Below are positions 1 to 9,313 of a stretch of DNA of 64,000 bases, one piece after another. Under the pieces are notes generated by a model. The model was not told the DNA's origin. It did not search any database and saw nothing but the letters and a program-made list of their open reading frames with translations. A program made the translations under genes and the position numbers. Source of the stretch: JAXMHQ01 sp046346665 (GTDB lineage: Bacteria > Verrucomicrobiota > Verrucomicrobiia > Limisphaerales > JAXMHQ01); contig JAXMHQ010000003.1 in NCBI GenBank assembly GCA_046346665.1, positions 1 through 64,000 of the forward strand. The letters are read 5' to 3'. Positions within the stretch are counted from its first letter, which is position 1. The number at the start of each line of letters is the position of its first letter.

Positions 1-204
1 TCCAACAATCCAATGATCCATTAATCGCCCCTTGAGTTCCCTTTCCCGCCTCCGTGTTTTTCCGTAGTTAAAATTAGGGATGGCATCGTTCCCGCCCTTT
101 GTTTACAGGCACTTTCTGGACTTCCGAGCGGATAGGCAGCCGCCTGCTCGATTCGATTTTGAAGTTGAATTCCAAGCGGCTCCGGAGGAGCATTTCGGCA
201 GTTC
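1..204. other. Intergenic start of window with a right-hand word array
   Basis: No gene is seen here. Bases 1-27 read as three 8-base words of the form TCCANNNN or TCCATTAA, which is the reverse complement of the GGATNNNN word used in the inverted array near 60.2 kb. This looks like the right half of such an array, with the left half outside the window. The rest is the leader of the following secreted-protein gene. No clear promoter was recognised. Confidence 0.45.
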
Positions 205-3200
205 ATGAAGTCCTCCGAACGCCGCACCCCCCCGATCCGTTTCGTTTCCACCCTGGCGGTCTTGCTGCTCGCCGGGTTCCACCACGGCGCGCGCGCCCAA
301 ACACCCGACGTCGTGATCAACGAAATCGACTACGCCGCCGGCGACGCGGGCAACCCGGCGGAGTTCATCGAGCTTTACAACAATTCCACCAACAACGTCG
401 ACCTGTCCGGGTGGAAGTTCGACGCCGGCATCGATTTTACATTTCCGGCCGCGACGACCCTGGCGGCGCACGGCTACCTCGTCGTGTCCGGCAACCCAGC
501 GGCGTTCGCCACGCGCTGGGGATTTTCACCGCTCGGCCCCTGGACCGGCAAGTTGAACAACGACGGCGAACAGGTCCGACTGCGGGACGCGGGCGGCAAC
601 ACGGTGGACAGCGTCACCTACGGCGCGGGATTCCCCTGGCCGACCGCGGCGCGCGGCGGAACGGCGTCGATGGAGTTGATCCACCCCGGCCTCGACAATG
701 ACCTGGGAGGATCCTGGCGTTCCTCCGGCCAGGCCGCGGGCGGGGACGAGGCGCAGGTCTACCTGCCGGCCAACGACGCCTCGTGGCACTACCGCAAAGG
801 CACCAGCGAAGCCTCAAGCCCCGTGTCCGCATGGCGCAACATCGGATTCGCGGAAGACTCCTCCTGGCTCGTCGGCCAAACCTCGATCGGCTACGGCGAC
901 AACGACGATTACACCATCCTGACCGATATGCAGAACAGCTACTCGTCGTTGTTCCTGCGCCGGATTTTCAACATTGGCGCCGGGGACGTGCCCGCAGCCC
1001 TGAAACTCCGAGTCCGCGTCGACGACGGCTGCATTGTCTGGATCAACGGACAAGAGGTCGCCCGGTTCCATGTGGATCCATCCCTCGTCCCGGCTTACAA
1101 CTCGTTCGGACAGGACCACGAGGCGGGCCTGGTGACATTCGAGGAAACCAACCTGCCCAACGCCGGCTCCTTCCTCGTCGAAGGCAGCAACATCGTCGCC
1201 GTCCAGGCCTTCAACGCGACGCTGGGCAGCAGCGATCTTTCCATCGACGTCTCGCTCGAGGAGGTCCGGAGCATCTCAAGCACAACCCCCACCCCGGGCG
1301 CCGTCAATTCGTGCTACTCCACCGGCGCGCCCCCTGCCATCCGCCAGGTCGCCGCCGCGCCCGCACAACCCGCCGCCGGACAGCCGGTCACCGTCACAGC
1401 CAAAGTGACCGACCCCGATGGCGTCGCGTCCGTATCGCTCAAATACCAGGTCGTTTCTCCCGGCGCCTACATCCGCAAAACCGACGCCGCCTATACAAAT
1501 AATTGGACGACCGTTCCGATGTACGACGACGGCACGCACGGGGACGCCGTGGCCGGGGACACGATCTACACCTCCGTCATTCCCGGGACGGCTCAGGTGC
1601 ATCGCGGGCTGGTCCGTTACCGGATCGCCGCGGCCGACAGCCTCTCGGATTCGATCGAGGTGCCCTACGCGGACGATGACTGCCCGAACTTCGCCTATTT
1701 CGTCTACAACGGCCTGCCCCCGTGGTCGGGCGCCTTCAACCCGGGCGTGACGCCGGTGATGGCCTACGGAACCAACGTGCTGGGATCGCTCCCCGTTTAC
1801 CAGTTGATCGCCAGCGGCGCGGACGTGGTCAGCAGCCAGTATGATTCGGGCTACAACGGCCAGCGCTTTTATGGAACCCTCGTCTACAACGGGCAGGTCC
1901 TGGACCATGTCCAGTTCAACAATCGCGGCGAATATTCCACCTACGTGTCCGGCAAAAACAAATGGCGGTTCCATTTCAACACCGCGCATGACCTCCAGCC
2001 CGTCGACAACTGGGGCCGGCCTTACCCGGAAACCTGGAATGAATTGAACCTGAACGCCTGCGCCAGCCCCTGGTGCGCCGTCCATCGCGGCATGGCCGGC
2101 GTCGAGGAGGCCGTCTCCCTCCGGCTCTGCGAACTCCTCGGCATGGCCTCTCCAAAATCACACTTCCTCCACTTCCGCGTCATCGACGACGCCTCGGAAA
2201 GCGGCACCACCCAATACCAGGGCGGCGACCCGTCCGGTGTCAACGGAGGCGACCTGTGGGGCCTCTACCTCGCGGTCGAACAGCCGGACGGATCGTTCCT
2301 GGACGCGCGCGCGCTGCCCGACGGGAATGTCTACAAGATTGAAAGCGATCTCGGCGACCTCAAACACCAGGGCTACGGACAGTCAACGAACGGATCGGAC
2401 TGGACAGCCTACCTCTCCGCCTGCCAGCAAACCCAGAGCGAAGCCTGGTGGCGGACGAACCTGAACCTCGCCGCCTACTACAATTTCCACGCCGGCAACC
2501 GCATCCTGGGCAACGTCGACCTGCGCGCCGGCTACAATTACTACTTCTACCACTCGCCCGATCAACTCTGGGAGGTCATCCCGTGGGACCTCGACATGAT
2601 GTTCATCGCCAAGAGCCATAACAACGAATGGATCGACCAGTCTCACTGCATCGATGTTCCGGCCCTCATGATCGAGCTCCAGAACCGCGAGCGCGAACTG
2701 CTCGACCTCGTGTGCTCCGATGCCGGCACCAACGGCGGGCAGATCGGACAACTCATCGACGAATACGCCCGCCTCGTCGCCCCCGCCGGCACCACCACCA
2801 ACTGGGCCACCCTCGACGCCGCCATGTGGAATTACAACCCGCGCACCTCCGGCGATCCCAACAGCCACTCCGGCCAGACCAGCCACAAGGGCAATTTCTA
2901 TTACACCCCGTTCACCGACAGCCGCTGGGGCGGCAACTGGGTCCGAACCCTCGCCACGTCCGATTTCAACGGCTCCATGAAATACCTCCTGGACTACGCC
3001 ACCGACACCTTCCCCGGCACTTCAACGTGGGCGGTCAACAACGGCGACCAGCGCGGTTACGGGTACCATTACCTGCTGTCCGAATCCACCGACGCCGGCG
3101 CCCCGCAACGGCCGTCCGCCACCTACCTCGGCGCCCCGTCGCACCCGGTCAACGACCTTCGATTCAGCGCCAGCACCTACGCCGGCGCCAACGGCTTCTC

Positions 3201-4383
3201 AGCAGCACAATGGCGGATAGGCGAAATCTCGGCCCCGGGCATCCCCCTCCACGATCCCTCACGGCCGCGCGTGTACGAAGTCACCGACGTCTGGCGCTCC
3301 GCCGAATTGACCTCCAACGGCATCGTCACCCTCCCGCCCGCGTCCCTCCAGGTCGGCCACACCTACCGCGCCCGCGTCCGCCACAAGGACGCCACGGGCC
3401 GCTGGAGCCGCTGGTCGGACGCCGTCCAGTTCGTCGCCGCCGCCGCGCCCGCAACCGTGACGTCCAGCAATCTCGTCGTGAGCGAATTCATGTACAACCC
3501 GCCCGCGCTGAGCCCCGCCGAAACCAACGCCGGCTATTCCGACAAACAGCTGTTCGAATATGTCGAGCTTCTCAACATCAGCACCAACTCCCTCGACCTG
3601 AACGGGCTCGCCTTCACCACCGGCATCACCTTCTCGTTCAGCCCCGGCACAATGCTCGCCCCCGGCGAACGGATCCTCGTCGCGAAGGACACCAACGCCT
3701 TCGCCCTGCGCTACGGTGCCGCGGGCCGCGTCGCCGGCGCTTATTCCGGCAACCTCGACAACGGCGGCGAACGCGTCGTGCTGTCGTTCAACGGCCAAAC
3801 CGTCCAGGATTTCACCTACTCCGACGGCAGCCACCCCGCCGGCACCGACCCCTGGCCGGCAGCGCCCGACGGCAACGGCCCCAGCCTCGTGCTCATGAAT
3901 CCCGAGCTGGCACCCGATCACAACCTCTATTCCAACTGGCGGCCCGGCACCGCCACCAACGGCAGCCCCGGCCGCGCCGATCTGATCACTTACACCGAAT
4001 GGTCGCGCCGCTACCCCGGCCTCGGCGCTTCCAACGGCGACGACGACCAGGACGGCTGGTCCAACCAGGCCGAATATGCCTTCGGCAGCTCGCCCGCGTC
4101 GGCCGCCGCCCGCCCAGTCCCCGTCTCGGGAACGCTGGAATCCCTCTCCGTCGCCTCCCAAACCAATCTCTACCTCGTGTTCACCTGCACCCGCTCCTCC
4201 GAAGCCGGCGACGTGGATTACTTTGTCGAATTTTCTCAGGACCTGGCGGCCTGGGCTCCCACCGGGGTCCTGCTGGACACGACCAACAACGGCAACGGCA
4301 CCCTCACCCAACGCTGGCGCTCCGCCCAACCGGTCGCCCCCGCCGGCCTCCTGTTCGCCCGCCTCCGCGCGCAGGTCCATTAG
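205..4383 (+). CDS. Secreted lamin-tail/CotH-kinase family protein
   Basis: A 1392-residue exported protein. Residues 1-32 form a signal peptide (basic start, LAVLLLAGF core, cleavage near ARA-QT). A lamin-tail domain follows at about 35-165 (VVINEIDY...AEFIELYNNS), then a beta-rich region and a CotH-kinase-like domain at about 540-880 with the conserved GEYSTYVSGKNKWRFHFN and IPWDLDMMF stretches. A second lamin-tail domain lies at about 1085-1240 (LVVSEFMYNP...EYVELLNIS). Near 1277 an Asp-rich EF-hand-like loop (NGDDDQDGWSN) precedes a C-terminal domain. CotH proteins of spores phosphorylate coat proteins; in Verrucomicrobiota and Planctomycetes such fusions are common but their substrate is unknown. 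Surface or extracellular location is inferred from the signal peptide. The stop codon is directly followed by an inverted word array. Confidence 0.85.
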   Translation: MKSSERRTPPIRFVSTLAVLLLAGFHHGARAQTPDVVINEIDYAAGDAGNPAEFIELYNNSTNNVDLSGWKFDAGIDFTFPAATTLAAHGYLVVSGNPAAFATRWGFSPLGPWTGKLNNDGEQVRLRDAGGNTVDSVTYGAGFPWPTAARGGTASMELIHPGLDNDLGGSWRSSGQAAGGDEAQVYLPANDASWHYRKGTSEASSPVSAWRNIGFAEDSSWLVGQTSIGYGDNDDYTILTDMQNSYSSLFLRRIFNIGAGDVPAALKLRVRVDDGCIVWINGQEVARFHVDPSLVPAYNSFGQDHEAGLVTFEETNLPNAGSFLVEGSNIVAVQAFNATLGSSDLSIDVSLEEVRSISSTTPTPGAVNSCYSTGAPPAIRQVAAAPAQPAAGQPVTVTAKVTDPDGVASVSLKYQVVSPGAYIRKTDAAYTNNWTTVPMYDDGTHGDAVAGDTIYTSVIPGTAQVHRGLVRYRIAAADSLSDSIEVPYADDDCPNFAYFVYNGLPPWSGAFNPGVTPVMAYGTNVLGSLPVYQLIASGADVVSSQYDSGYNGQRFYGTLVYNGQVLDHVQFNNRGEYSTYVSGKNKWRFHFNTAHDLQPVDNWGRPYPETWNELNLNACASPWCAVHRGMAGVEEAVSLRLCELLGMASPKSHFLHFRVIDDASESGTTQYQGGDPSGVNGGDLWGLYLAVEQPDGSFLDARALPDGNVYKIESDLGDLKHQGYGQSTNGSDWTAYLSACQQTQSEAWWRTNLNLAAYYNFHAGNRILGNVDLRAGYNYYFYHSPDQLWEVIPWDLDMMFIAKSHNNEWIDQSHCIDVPALMIELQNRERELLDLVCSDAGTNGGQIGQLIDEYARLVAPAGTTTNWATLDAAMWNYNPRTSGDPNSHSGQTSHKGNFYYTPFTDSRWGGNWVRTLATSDFNGSMKYLLDYATDTFPGTSTWAVNNGDQRGYGYHYLLSESTDAGAPQRPSATYLGAPSHPVNDLRFSASTYAGANGFSAAQWRIGEISAPGIPLHDPSRPRVYEVTDVWRSAELTSNGIVTLPPASLQVGHTYRARVRHKDATGRWSRWSDAVQFVAAAAPATVTSSNLVVSEFMYNPPALSPAETNAGYSDKQLFEYVELLNISTNSLDLNGLAFTTGITFSFSPGTMLAPGERILVAKDTNAFALRYGAAGRVAGAYSGNLDNGGERVVLSFNGQTVQDFTYSDGSHPAGTDPWPAAPDGNGPSLVLMNPELAPDHNLYSNWRPGTATNGSPGRADLITYTEWSRRYPGLGASNGDDDQDGWSNQAEYAFGSSPASAAARPVPVSGTLESLSVASQTNLYLVFTCTRSSEAGDVDYFVEFSQDLAAWAPTGVLLDTTNNGNGTLTQRWRSAQPVAPAGLLFARLRAQVH

Positions 4384-4389
4384 GCTGCA

Positions 4390-4487
4390 TGGAGTGTTGG
4401 AGTCTTGGAGTCTTGGAGTCTTGGAGTTTTAAAAAGGCGGCGGGAATTTTTGGCAATACTCCAGCACTCCAATACTCCAACACTCCG
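4390..4487. repeat. Inverted word array A (8-base word TGGAGTNN), likely bidirectional terminator
   Basis: Five tandem 8-base words TGGAGT+NN (variable pairs GT, CT, CT, CT, TT) run from 4390 to 4429. After a spacer of about 26 bases come four reverse-complement words (ATACTCCA, GCACTCCA, ATACTCCA, ACACTCCG). The two halves can fold into a long imperfect stem. It lies between two convergent genes, so transcription termination for both is a reasonable inference. The word structure itself is unusual and recurs with other words elsewhere in the window. Confidence 0.7.
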
Positions 4488-4549
4488 TTCGTGCTAATGA
4501 AAAGGGGCGGGATCGATGGATCCCGCCCCTCGTGAATTCGGTTGGCCGT

Positions 4550-5551
4550 TTACGGCGCCTGCACCGGGTAGCTCGAGATGGCGCGCATGTACTGGGCGCG
4601 CTCGAAGCTGCTCGGGTTTTCGCATTTCTTCTGGCTCAGGCTCCCGCGGAGCTGCTGCACGGATTCATACTCATGCTCCTGCATCCAGGCCGACAGGTCG
4701 CGCTCGATCGCCGTGATCTGCGGGATGCCGTGCCGGATCAGCGTCGAGCACAGCATCGTCACGTCGGCCCCGGCCATGAGCATCTTCAACACGTCCGTCG
4801 CCCGGTGCACGCCGCTCGTCGCGGCCAGGCTCGCCCGGACGTGATCATACAGCAGCGCAATCCAGCGCAGCGGCACGCGCATCGCCATCGGGGTGCTCAA
4901 CAAAATGTTGGGCCTGATCTCGAGGCTCTCCAGGTCGACGTCCGGCTGGTAAAACCGGTTGAACAGCACCAGGCCGTTCGCCCCGGCTTCGTCCAGCTTC
5001 TTCGCCATGTTCGCAAAGTTGCTGAAGAACGGGCTCAGCTTCACCGCCACCGGGATCGTCACCTCCGCCTTCACGGCCTTCAGGATGTCGATGTAGGTGT
5101 CCTCCACCGCCGCGCCGCTCAGGTTCAGGTCGGTCGGGATGTAATAGATGTTCAGCTCAAGCGCGTTCGCCCCCGCCTGCTGGATCGCCTTCGCGTAGCT
5201 GGTCCACCCGCCCGCCGACGAACCGTTCAGGCTCGCGATGATCGGGATCTTCACCGCCTTCTTCGCCTCCGCGATGTGCTTCAGGTATTCCTCCGGGCCC
5301 AGGTTGAACTCCTCCGGCTCGGGAAAATACGTCAGCGCCTCGGGAGTGCTGAACGTCCCCTGCTCCAGGTTCTGCGCCAGCTCCATCCGGTCCCGGCGGA
5401 GCTGCTCCTCAAACAGCGAATAGATGACCACCGCGGCCGCCCCCGCGTCTTCCATCCGCTTGATCTTGTCAATGTCTTCGGACAACGGCGATGCGGCGAC
5501 CACCAGCGGCGTGCGCAGCTTCAACCCCATGTATTTCGTGGTAAGATCCAT
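4550..5551 (-). CDS. Dihydroorotate dehydrogenase-like flavoprotein linked to nifJ
   Basis: A 333-residue TIM-barrel flavoprotein of the dihydroorotate dehydrogenase/PreA superfamily (MDLTTKYMGLKLRTPLVVAA start; AGADVTMLCSTLIRHG near the C-terminus is the phosphate-binding part of the FMN site). It starts 29 bases after the nifJ stop on the same strand, so the two are probably co-transcribed. This subgroup is often found next to pyruvate:ferredoxin oxidoreductase rather than in pyrimidine gene clusters, so it need not be the pyrimidine enzyme PyrD. An FMN oxidoreductase that uses or supplies reduced ferredoxin is an inference from the neighbour. Length is normal for the family. Confidence 0.8.
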   Translation of the reverse strand: MDLTTKYMGLKLRTPLVVAASPLSEDIDKIKRMEDAGAAAVVIYSLFEEQLRRDRMELAQNLEQGTFSTPEALTYFPEPEEFNLGPEEYLKHIAEAKKAVKIPIIASLNGSSAGGWTSYAKAIQQAGANALELNIYYIPTDLNLSGAAVEDTYIDILKAVKAEVTIPVAVKLSPFFSNFANMAKKLDEAGANGLVLFNRFYQPDVDLESLEIRPNILLSTPMAMRVPLRWIALLYDHVRASLAATSGVHRATDVLKMLMAGADVTMLCSTLIRHGIPQITAIERDLSAWMQEHEYESVQQLRGSLSQKKCENPSSFERAQYMRAISSYPVQAP

Positions 5552-5580
5552 ATTTCGATTCAGTTGTTTCGGGCTGCGGT

Positions 5581-8500
5581 TCAGGGTTGTTGATCCACCG
5601 AGGCCGCCGGCTTCGCCGGGGCCGCCGCCGCGGCTTTCACGTCGCGCTTCGCCAGGAAATCATAGAACTTCCAGCGCCGCTCCGCGTCCACCTGCGCCTG
5701 CGCGAAGAACTTCTTCGCATCGTCCGGCTTGCTCTTGGTCAGCATCTTGAACCGGTTTTCCGACATCAGATAATCCTGCACGCGGCCCTTCGCGGCGCCG
5801 CAATCCATCTGCAACGGATTCTCCCCCGCCTCGGCCCGGCGCGGGTCGTACCGATACAGCAGCCACTGGCCGGATTCGACCGCGAGCTTCTGCTGCCGGG
5901 CGCCGATGCCCATGTCGAGGGCGATGCCGTGCGCGATGCAATGGCTGTATGCGATGATGAGCGACGGGCCGTTGTAGGATTCCGCCTCGACGAACGCGCG
6001 CAGCGTCTGCTCGTCCTTCGCGCCCATCGCCACGCTGGCCACGTAAACATTCCCGTAGGTCATCGCGATCAGCCCCAGGTCCTTCTTGCCGATCGGCTTT
6101 CCGCCCGCGGCAAACTTCGCCACGGCGCCGCGCGGGGTCGACTTCGACATCTGTCCGCCGGTGTTGGAGTAAACTTCGGTGTCCATGACCAGCACGTTGA
6201 CGTTGCGCCCGCTGGCCAGCACATGATCGAGCCCGCCGTAACCGATGTCGTAAGCCCAGCCGTCCCCGCCCAGGATCCAGACGCTGCGCTTGACCAGCGC
6301 ATCCGCCACCGGCAGGAGCAGCTTCGCCTCGGGGGCGGTGATCTTGGCGAGCTTGGCCTTCAAGGCCGCCACGCGCTCGCGCTGATCGTAAATGCCCGCT
6401 TCATCCGACTGGTCGGCCTTGAGCAGCGCCGAAGCCAGGTCGTCGCCAATCTGCGACCCCAGCTTCTTCACCAGTTCCTGCGCGAACTCGGCCTGCTTGT
6501 CGATCGATACCCGGAATCCGAGGCCGAATTCCGCGTTGTCTTCAAACAGCGAATTGCACCAGGTCGGACCCTGGCCCGCCTTGTTCACCGCGTAAGGCGT
6601 CGTCGGCAGGTTGCCGCCGTAAATCGACGAGCAGCCGGTCGCGTTCGCAATCACGGCGCGGTCGCCGTATAGCTGGGTTAGCAGCTTGATGTAAGGCGTC
6701 TCGCCGCAGCCGGCGCACGCGCCGCTGAACTCAAACAGCGGCTGCAGCAACTGCTGCTGGCGCAATTGCGTCGTCTTCACCTTGCGGCGGTCCAGCTCCG
6801 GCAGCCCCAGGAAGAAATTCCAGTTGTCCACCTCCTGCTTCCGCAACGGAGCCTGCGGGCGCATGTTGATCGCCTTCAGCTTCGCCTCGGTCTTGTTCCG
6901 CGCCGGACACACGTCCACGCACAGCGCACAGCCCGTGCAATCCTCCGCCGCCACCTGCAGCGAGAATTTCTGGCCCTTGAACTCGGGCACGCGCGCGTCG
7001 GTCGACTTGAACGCCGCCGGCGCGCCCTGCAGCGCACCCGCGTCGTAAACCTTCGCCCGGATCGACGCGTGCGGACAGATGGCCACGCACTTCAAACACT
7101 GGATGCAAACCTTCTCGTCCCAGACCGGGATGTCGAGCGCCAGGTTGCGCTTCTCGTACTGCGCGGTCGCAGTCGGGAACGTGCCGTCGATCGGAAACGC
7201 GCTCACGGGCAGATCGTCGCCCTCGCCCGCTGTCAGGCGGCCGAGCACTTCCTTCACAAACTTCGGCGCGTTCTCGCTCATCGGCGGCAGCAGCGGGCCG
7301 GTCCCGTTGAACTTGCTCGGCAGCGTCACCTCGTGCAAATGCTCGAGCGTGTTGTCCACCGCCTTCAGGTTCATCGCGACGATTTCCTCGCCCTTCTTGC
7401 CGTAGGTCTTCTTGATCGAATACTTGATCGCCTCGATCGCCTCCTGGCGGGGCAGGACCCCCGACAGCGCGAAGAAACAGACCTGCATGATCGTGTTGAT
7501 GCGGCCGCCCATGCCGCTTTCCCGCGCCACCTTCGTGGCGTCGATCACATAAAGCTTCGCCTTGCGGTCGATCAGCGTCTGCTGCAGCGGCGTCGGAAGC
7601 TTCGACCAGATTTCATCCTTGCCGTGCGGTGTGTTGAGCAGGAATACCCCGCCCTTCACCAGGCTCTTGGTCATGTCATACTTCTCCAGGAACATCGGGA
7701 GATGGCAGGCCACGAAATTGGCCCGGCTCACCAGGTAGGTCGAACGGATCGGCTCCGGCCCGAACCGCAGGTGCGACACGGTCATGCTGCCGGATTTCTT
7801 GGAGTCGTAGACGAAATAACCCTGCGCAAAGTTCTCGGTGCCTTCACCGATGATCTTGATGGAATTCTTGTTCGCGCCCACCGTGCCGTCGGCGCCCAGG
7901 CCGTAGAACAACGCCCGGATCACGCTGTCGGGTTCGGTCGAAAATTCCGCGTCCACCGGCAGGCTCGTGTGCGACACGTCGTCGTTGATGCCGACAGTGA
8001 AATGATTCTTCGGCTCGGCCTGCTTGAGATTGTCGAACACCGCCTTGACCATCGCCGGCGTGAATTCCTTGGAGGACAACCCATAACGCCCGCCCACAAT
8101 CCGCGGCATCATCTTCAGGTGCCCCAGCCCCGTCATCAATCCCTCCGCAATCGCCGTGATCACATCCTGGTACAACGGCTCGCCCGTCGCGCCCGGCTCC
8201 TTCGTGCGGTCCAGCACCGCGATGCTCTTCACCGATCCCGGCAGCGACTCGATGAACCGGCGCGCGTCGAACGGCCGGTAGAGCCGCACCTTCAACACAC
8301 CCACCCGCTCGCCCTTCTTCATCAGGTAATCCACCGTCTCGTGCGCCGTCTCACAGCCGGATCCCATCAGGATGATCACCCGGTCCGCATCCGGCGCCCC
8401 GACGTACTGGAACAACTCGTAAGTGCGCCCGACCACCTTGGCGAACTTCGCCATGGCGTCCGCCACCGCCTGCGGACAGGCTTCGTAAAACTTGTTGCAG

Positions 8501-9195
8501 GCCTCGCGCCCCTGGAAAAATGCGTCCGGGTTCTGCGCCGTCCCGCGCAACACCGGCCGGTCCGGCGACATCGACCGCGCCCGGTGCCCGGCGATGAGCA
8601 CGTCGTCCACCATCGCCCGCAGGTCGTCGTCGGTCAGCATCTCGATCTTCTGCACCTCGTGCGAGGTGCGGAACCCGTCGAAGAAATGAACGAACGGAAT
8701 GCGCGACTGCAGGGACGCAGCCTGGGCGATGAGCGCCAGGTCGGCGGCTTCCTGCACGCTCGCGGACGCCAGCATGCCCCAGCCGGTCGAGCGCACCGAC
8801 ATCACGTCGCTGTGATCGCCGAAGATCGACAGCGCATGCGTGGCCACCGCGCGCGCCGTGACATGGAATACCGTCGGGAGCAGTTCGCCCGCGATCTTGA
8901 ACATGTTCGGGATCATCAGCAGCAACCCCTGCGACGCCGTGAACGTCGTCGCCAGCGACCCGGTCTGCAGCGCGCCGTGCACGCTGCCCACCGCGCCGCC
9001 TTCACTCTGCATCTCCACCACCGAAGGGATCGTGCCCCAAAGGTTTTTCCGGTTCTCGGAAACCCATTGATCGCAGAACTCCGCCATCGTCGACGACGGC
9101 GTGATCGGGTAAATCGCCATCACCTCGTTCAGGCGGTAGGCTACGTGGGCCACGGCTTCATTGCCGTCCAGGGTCAGTTTCGGTCTCGTGCTCAT
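5581..9195 (-). CDS. nifJ: Pyruvate:ferredoxin (flavodoxin) oxidoreductase
   Basis: A 1204-residue single-chain PFOR that oxidises pyruvate and CoA to acetyl-CoA and CO2, passing electrons to ferredoxin or flavodoxin. The N-terminal pyrimidine-binding domain is present (YPITPSSTMAEFCDQW at about 30-45), followed by the gamma domain and a ferredoxin-like domain with two 4Fe-4S motifs (CIQCLKCVAICP near 695 and CTGCALCVDVCP near 750). The C-terminal thiamine-pyrophosphate domain contains FSGACAGCGETPY and the conserved GDGWAYDIGYGGLDHV. Length matches the usual 1170-1200 residues and all domains are intact. It leads an operon with the downstream dihydroorotate-dehydrogenase-like gene. The enzyme implies anaerobic or microaerobic carbon metabolism. 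Confidence 0.96.
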   Translation of the reverse strand: MSTRPKLTLDGNEAVAHVAYRLNEVMAIYPITPSSTMAEFCDQWVSENRKNLWGTIPSVVEMQSEGGAVGSVHGALQTGSLATTFTASQGLLLMIPNMFKIAGELLPTVFHVTARAVATHALSIFGDHSDVMSVRSTGWGMLASASVQEAADLALIAQAASLQSRIPFVHFFDGFRTSHEVQKIEMLTDDDLRAMVDDVLIAGHRARSMSPDRPVLRGTAQNPDAFFQGREACNKFYEACPQAVADAMAKFAKVVGRTYELFQYVGAPDADRVIILMGSGCETAHETVDYLMKKGERVGVLKVRLYRPFDARRFIESLPGSVKSIAVLDRTKEPGATGEPLYQDVITAIAEGLMTGLGHLKMMPRIVGGRYGLSSKEFTPAMVKAVFDNLKQAEPKNHFTVGINDDVSHTSLPVDAEFSTEPDSVIRALFYGLGADGTVGANKNSIKIIGEGTENFAQGYFVYDSKKSGSMTVSHLRFGPEPIRSTYLVSRANFVACHLPMFLEKYDMTKSLVKGGVFLLNTPHGKDEIWSKLPTPLQQTLIDRKAKLYVIDATKVARESGMGGRINTIMQVCFFALSGVLPRQEAIEAIKYSIKKTYGKKGEEIVAMNLKAVDNTLEHLHEVTLPSKFNGTGPLLPPMSENAPKFVKEVLGRLTAGEGDDLPVSAFPIDGTFPTATAQYEKRNLALDIPVWDEKVCIQCLKCVAICPHASIRAKVYDAGALQGAPAAFKSTDARVPEFKGQKFSLQVAAEDCTGCALCVDVCPARNKTEAKLKAINMRPQAPLRKQEVDNWNFFLGLPELDRRKVKTTQLRQQQLLQPLFEFSGACAGCGETPYIKLLTQLYGDRAVIANATGCSSIYGGNLPTTPYAVNKAGQGPTWCNSLFEDNAEFGLGFRVSIDKQAEFAQELVKKLGSQIGDDLASALLKADQSDEAGIYDQRERVAALKAKLAKITAPEAKLLLPVADALVKRSVWILGGDGWAYDIGYGGLDHVLASGRNVNVLVMDTEVYSNTGGQMSKSTPRGAVAKFAAGGKPIGKKDLGLIAMTYGNVYVASVAMGAKDEQTLRAFVEAESYNGPSLIIAYSHCIAHGIALDMGIGARQQKLAVESGQWLLYRYDPRRAEAGENPLQMDCGAAKGRVQDYLMSENRFKMLTKSKPDDAKKFFAQAQVDAERRWKFYDFLAKRDVKAAAAAPAKPAASVDQQP

Positions 9196-9313
9196 GTCGT
9201 ATATGCAAAATCCGTCTCAGTCGCTCGCGCATCCGGATGGTGTTGAACCAACGTTCCAACGCCCGGGTTCCAATAGATTTCCTGGACGCCGGATTCCGTT
9301 ACATAAGGCTAGG

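Noticed and set aside
4390..4487. Short tandem words as a possible CRISPR array
   Set aside because: The period is 7-9 bases with no spacers of 30 bases and no cas genes; repeats are too short for CRISPR.
2628..4535. 635-codon frame overlapping the CotH/lamin-tail gene in another frame on the same strand
   Set aside because: Arg/Pro-rich shadow of the lamin-tail gene; it runs on through the word array, which shows it is not a conserved gene.
6766..9246. Long open frame (826 codons) on the plus strand, antisense to nifJ
   Set aside because: It lies wholly opposite a well-supported gene, is extremely Arg/His/Gln-rich, and reflects the GC-rich codon pattern of nifJ. No protein-like motif is visible.
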